Positions 62,905-64,000 of a stretch of DNA of 64,000 bases are shown piece after piece (positions within the stretch are counted from its first letter, which is position 1; each line of letters begins with the position of its first letter). The notes beneath the pieces are model-generated. The model did no database searches. It was not told where the DNA came from and saw nothing but the letters and a program-made list of their open reading frames with translations. This stretch comes from Cercis canadensis. Its lineage: Eukaryota; Streptophyta; Magnoliopsida; Fabales; Fabaceae. The stretch lies in NCBI GenBank assembly GCA_003255065.1, contig QAOA01001508.1, positions 151,108 through 215,107 of the forward strand. Direction: 5' to 3'. The position numbers and the translations under genes are program-made.

Positions 62905-63447
62905 ATGGCCAATATCTGTTGCCCCATTGAATTGGAGCCTAAGACCTTGAATCAAGGCCAACTCAACCAAGCTATGGTACTCTCCTTTTTCCATTCTTAC
63001 TTACTTCTCATACCCTCAATATTTCTTAATAGTTTCATTTCCAAAACAGATGGAAATGGAAAATGGAGGCTTATGTTGCTCACTTCACTTCTCTTATTTA
63101 TATATGCAGGAAGTAGCTGCAGACGCAGTGCAAAATTTGGAGCCAAGGGAAGCCTCAGCACTATTCATTGAGGTATAATTTCTTAGCTAACCCACTACTG
63201 CTATATATATTCTTATCTCTAACCACTCTAAAATTGCTTATTGTCGATAAAGGGATTCATTCATGTGGATCCAAGGAAGGGGATGAAGGAGATGGATGAA
63301 GGTGGTGACCAAGTTGAGAAGCTCGTGGAATGCATGGAGAAGGCTAGAGTCATTGATGACAAAAATTGTCAATGCTCTTGCACTGCTCCCACTATTGAAT
63401 CCCCAGAACAATTTGACCTAAAAGAGCCCCATTCTGCCCCATTTTGA
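62905..63447 (+). CDS. Small uncharacterised plant protein, three exons
   Basis: Exons 62905-62976, 63110-63172 and 63253-63447 encode 109 aa. All junctions are GT-AG in phase 0. The product starts MANICCPIELEPKTLNQGQL and continues with a predicted helical stretch (AVQNLEPREASALFIE). An acidic helix follows (QVEKLVECMEKARVIDD), then a CQCSC cluster and a short tail. There is no signal peptide or membrane segment. I do not recognise a named domain, but the coherent exon phases, the TATA box at normal distance and the absence of any longer alternative frame make a real gene likely. The five Cys residues (CC near the start, CQCSC near the end) might bind metal; that is speculation. Confidence 0.75.
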
Positions 63448-63944
63448 TATTGTAATAAGCCATTTTGTGAATTACCCATCTCTAATAAAGTGGCAAGTAT
63501 TTGCTTTTCCTCTCTTTTTTTGCCTTGAAAAATATGAGTGATAGTCATAAAATAAATAAATAAGAGTGATAGTAATGCCATTATTTCTAAAGTTCGTGCA
63601 ATATTACGAATGAATAAGAAACTGAGCACTAACGCAATGGAAGGAGGAGATATTAAGAACAAAATTGTGACATGCTAATATTAAAGTCCTGGAGACTAAA
63701 GTAAAGGCTAGTAGTTGTGTTGAATAAAAGTTCCTCTTAAAATGAAAGATTTTAAATCCCATCATAAAAAGGAGAAATTTAGAGAAAGAAAGTGTGCAAG
63801 AAGTACTTAAAATGGAACTTGTATTATTACATAAGTACGCTATACAATGAATACCTTTCAAACACTCTCTATCTAACTCTTTATGGGTTTTTTTTTTTCT
63901 TCCTATTTATACTTGTTCCACATCCTCAATGGAAGGTGGGGGTT

Positions 63945-64000
<56 letters not shown>
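63448..64000. other. 3' flank ending in a poly-T run
   Basis: The 3' UTR and flank of the preceding gene. From about 63951 to the window edge the sequence is uninterrupted T, about 50 bases. Other long homopolymers in this window carry an N in the middle, so an assembly join may lie just outside. Confidence 0.6.

Noticed and set aside
1..64000. CRISPR array, operon or bacterial defence system
   Set aside because: The window is plant nuclear DNA with spliced genes; no regularly spaced repeats or prokaryotic gene layout were seen.

Overview
The window is nuclear DNA of a flowering plant, most likely a core eudicot. The genes carry many GT-AG introns, the intergenic DNA is very AT-rich, and the proteins are plant-specific families: class III HD-Zip, PDR-type ABCG, DUF761, DUF1677, SAWADEE and MUT9-like kinase. 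No sequence feature names the species. Sixteen isolated N characters mark joins in the assembly, and several have direct copies of the same sequence on both sides.

Layout. 1-767 (-): 5' end of a full-size PDR/ABCG transporter. 1183-10118: about 9 kb with no recognisable gene. 10119-11978 (+): a 2-oxoglutarate-dioxygenase-fold protein that has lost its iron ligands and ends in a hydrophobic tail. 13174-15304 (+): a small SAWADEE-domain protein. 15853-17732 (-): an F-box protein, with a decayed duplicate of its own first exon and tandem repeats just upstream (17866-18745). 19695-24987 (-): a 16-exon MUT9-like (casein-kinase-1-related) kinase. 25413-35954: a long intergenic block with a fold-back MITE, tandem repeats, a tRNA-Lys gene and duplicated repeat-like DNA. 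35955-36560 (-): DUF761 protein. 38639-39202 (-): DUF1677 protein. 41481-48196 (-): an 18-exon class III HD-Zip of ATHB-8 type with a miR165/166 site. 49203-57557: intergenic, with a cluster of CACGTG boxes. 57558-58959 (+): GATA9-like factor. 62905-63447 (+): small uncharacterised three-exon gene.

How the genes relate. They are ordinary, independently transcribed plant genes rather than an operon or a defence cluster. The HD-Zip III and GATA genes stand head to head. From memory, ATHB-8 and GATA9 are neighbouring Arabidopsis loci (At4g32880, At4g32890), so the pair looks like retained microsynteny.

The most noteworthy observations are: (1) a tandem duplication inside the HD-Zip III intron that interrupts the miR166 site, which creates a second acceptor with a near-copy of the 3' half-site and an in-frame stop; (2) the dioxygenase-fold pseudoenzyme with a putative tail anchor; (3) the N-junction duplications, which probably represent unmerged haplotypes; (4) a fold-back MITE with TTA target duplications. 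I found no CRISPR array and no clearly new multi-gene system.
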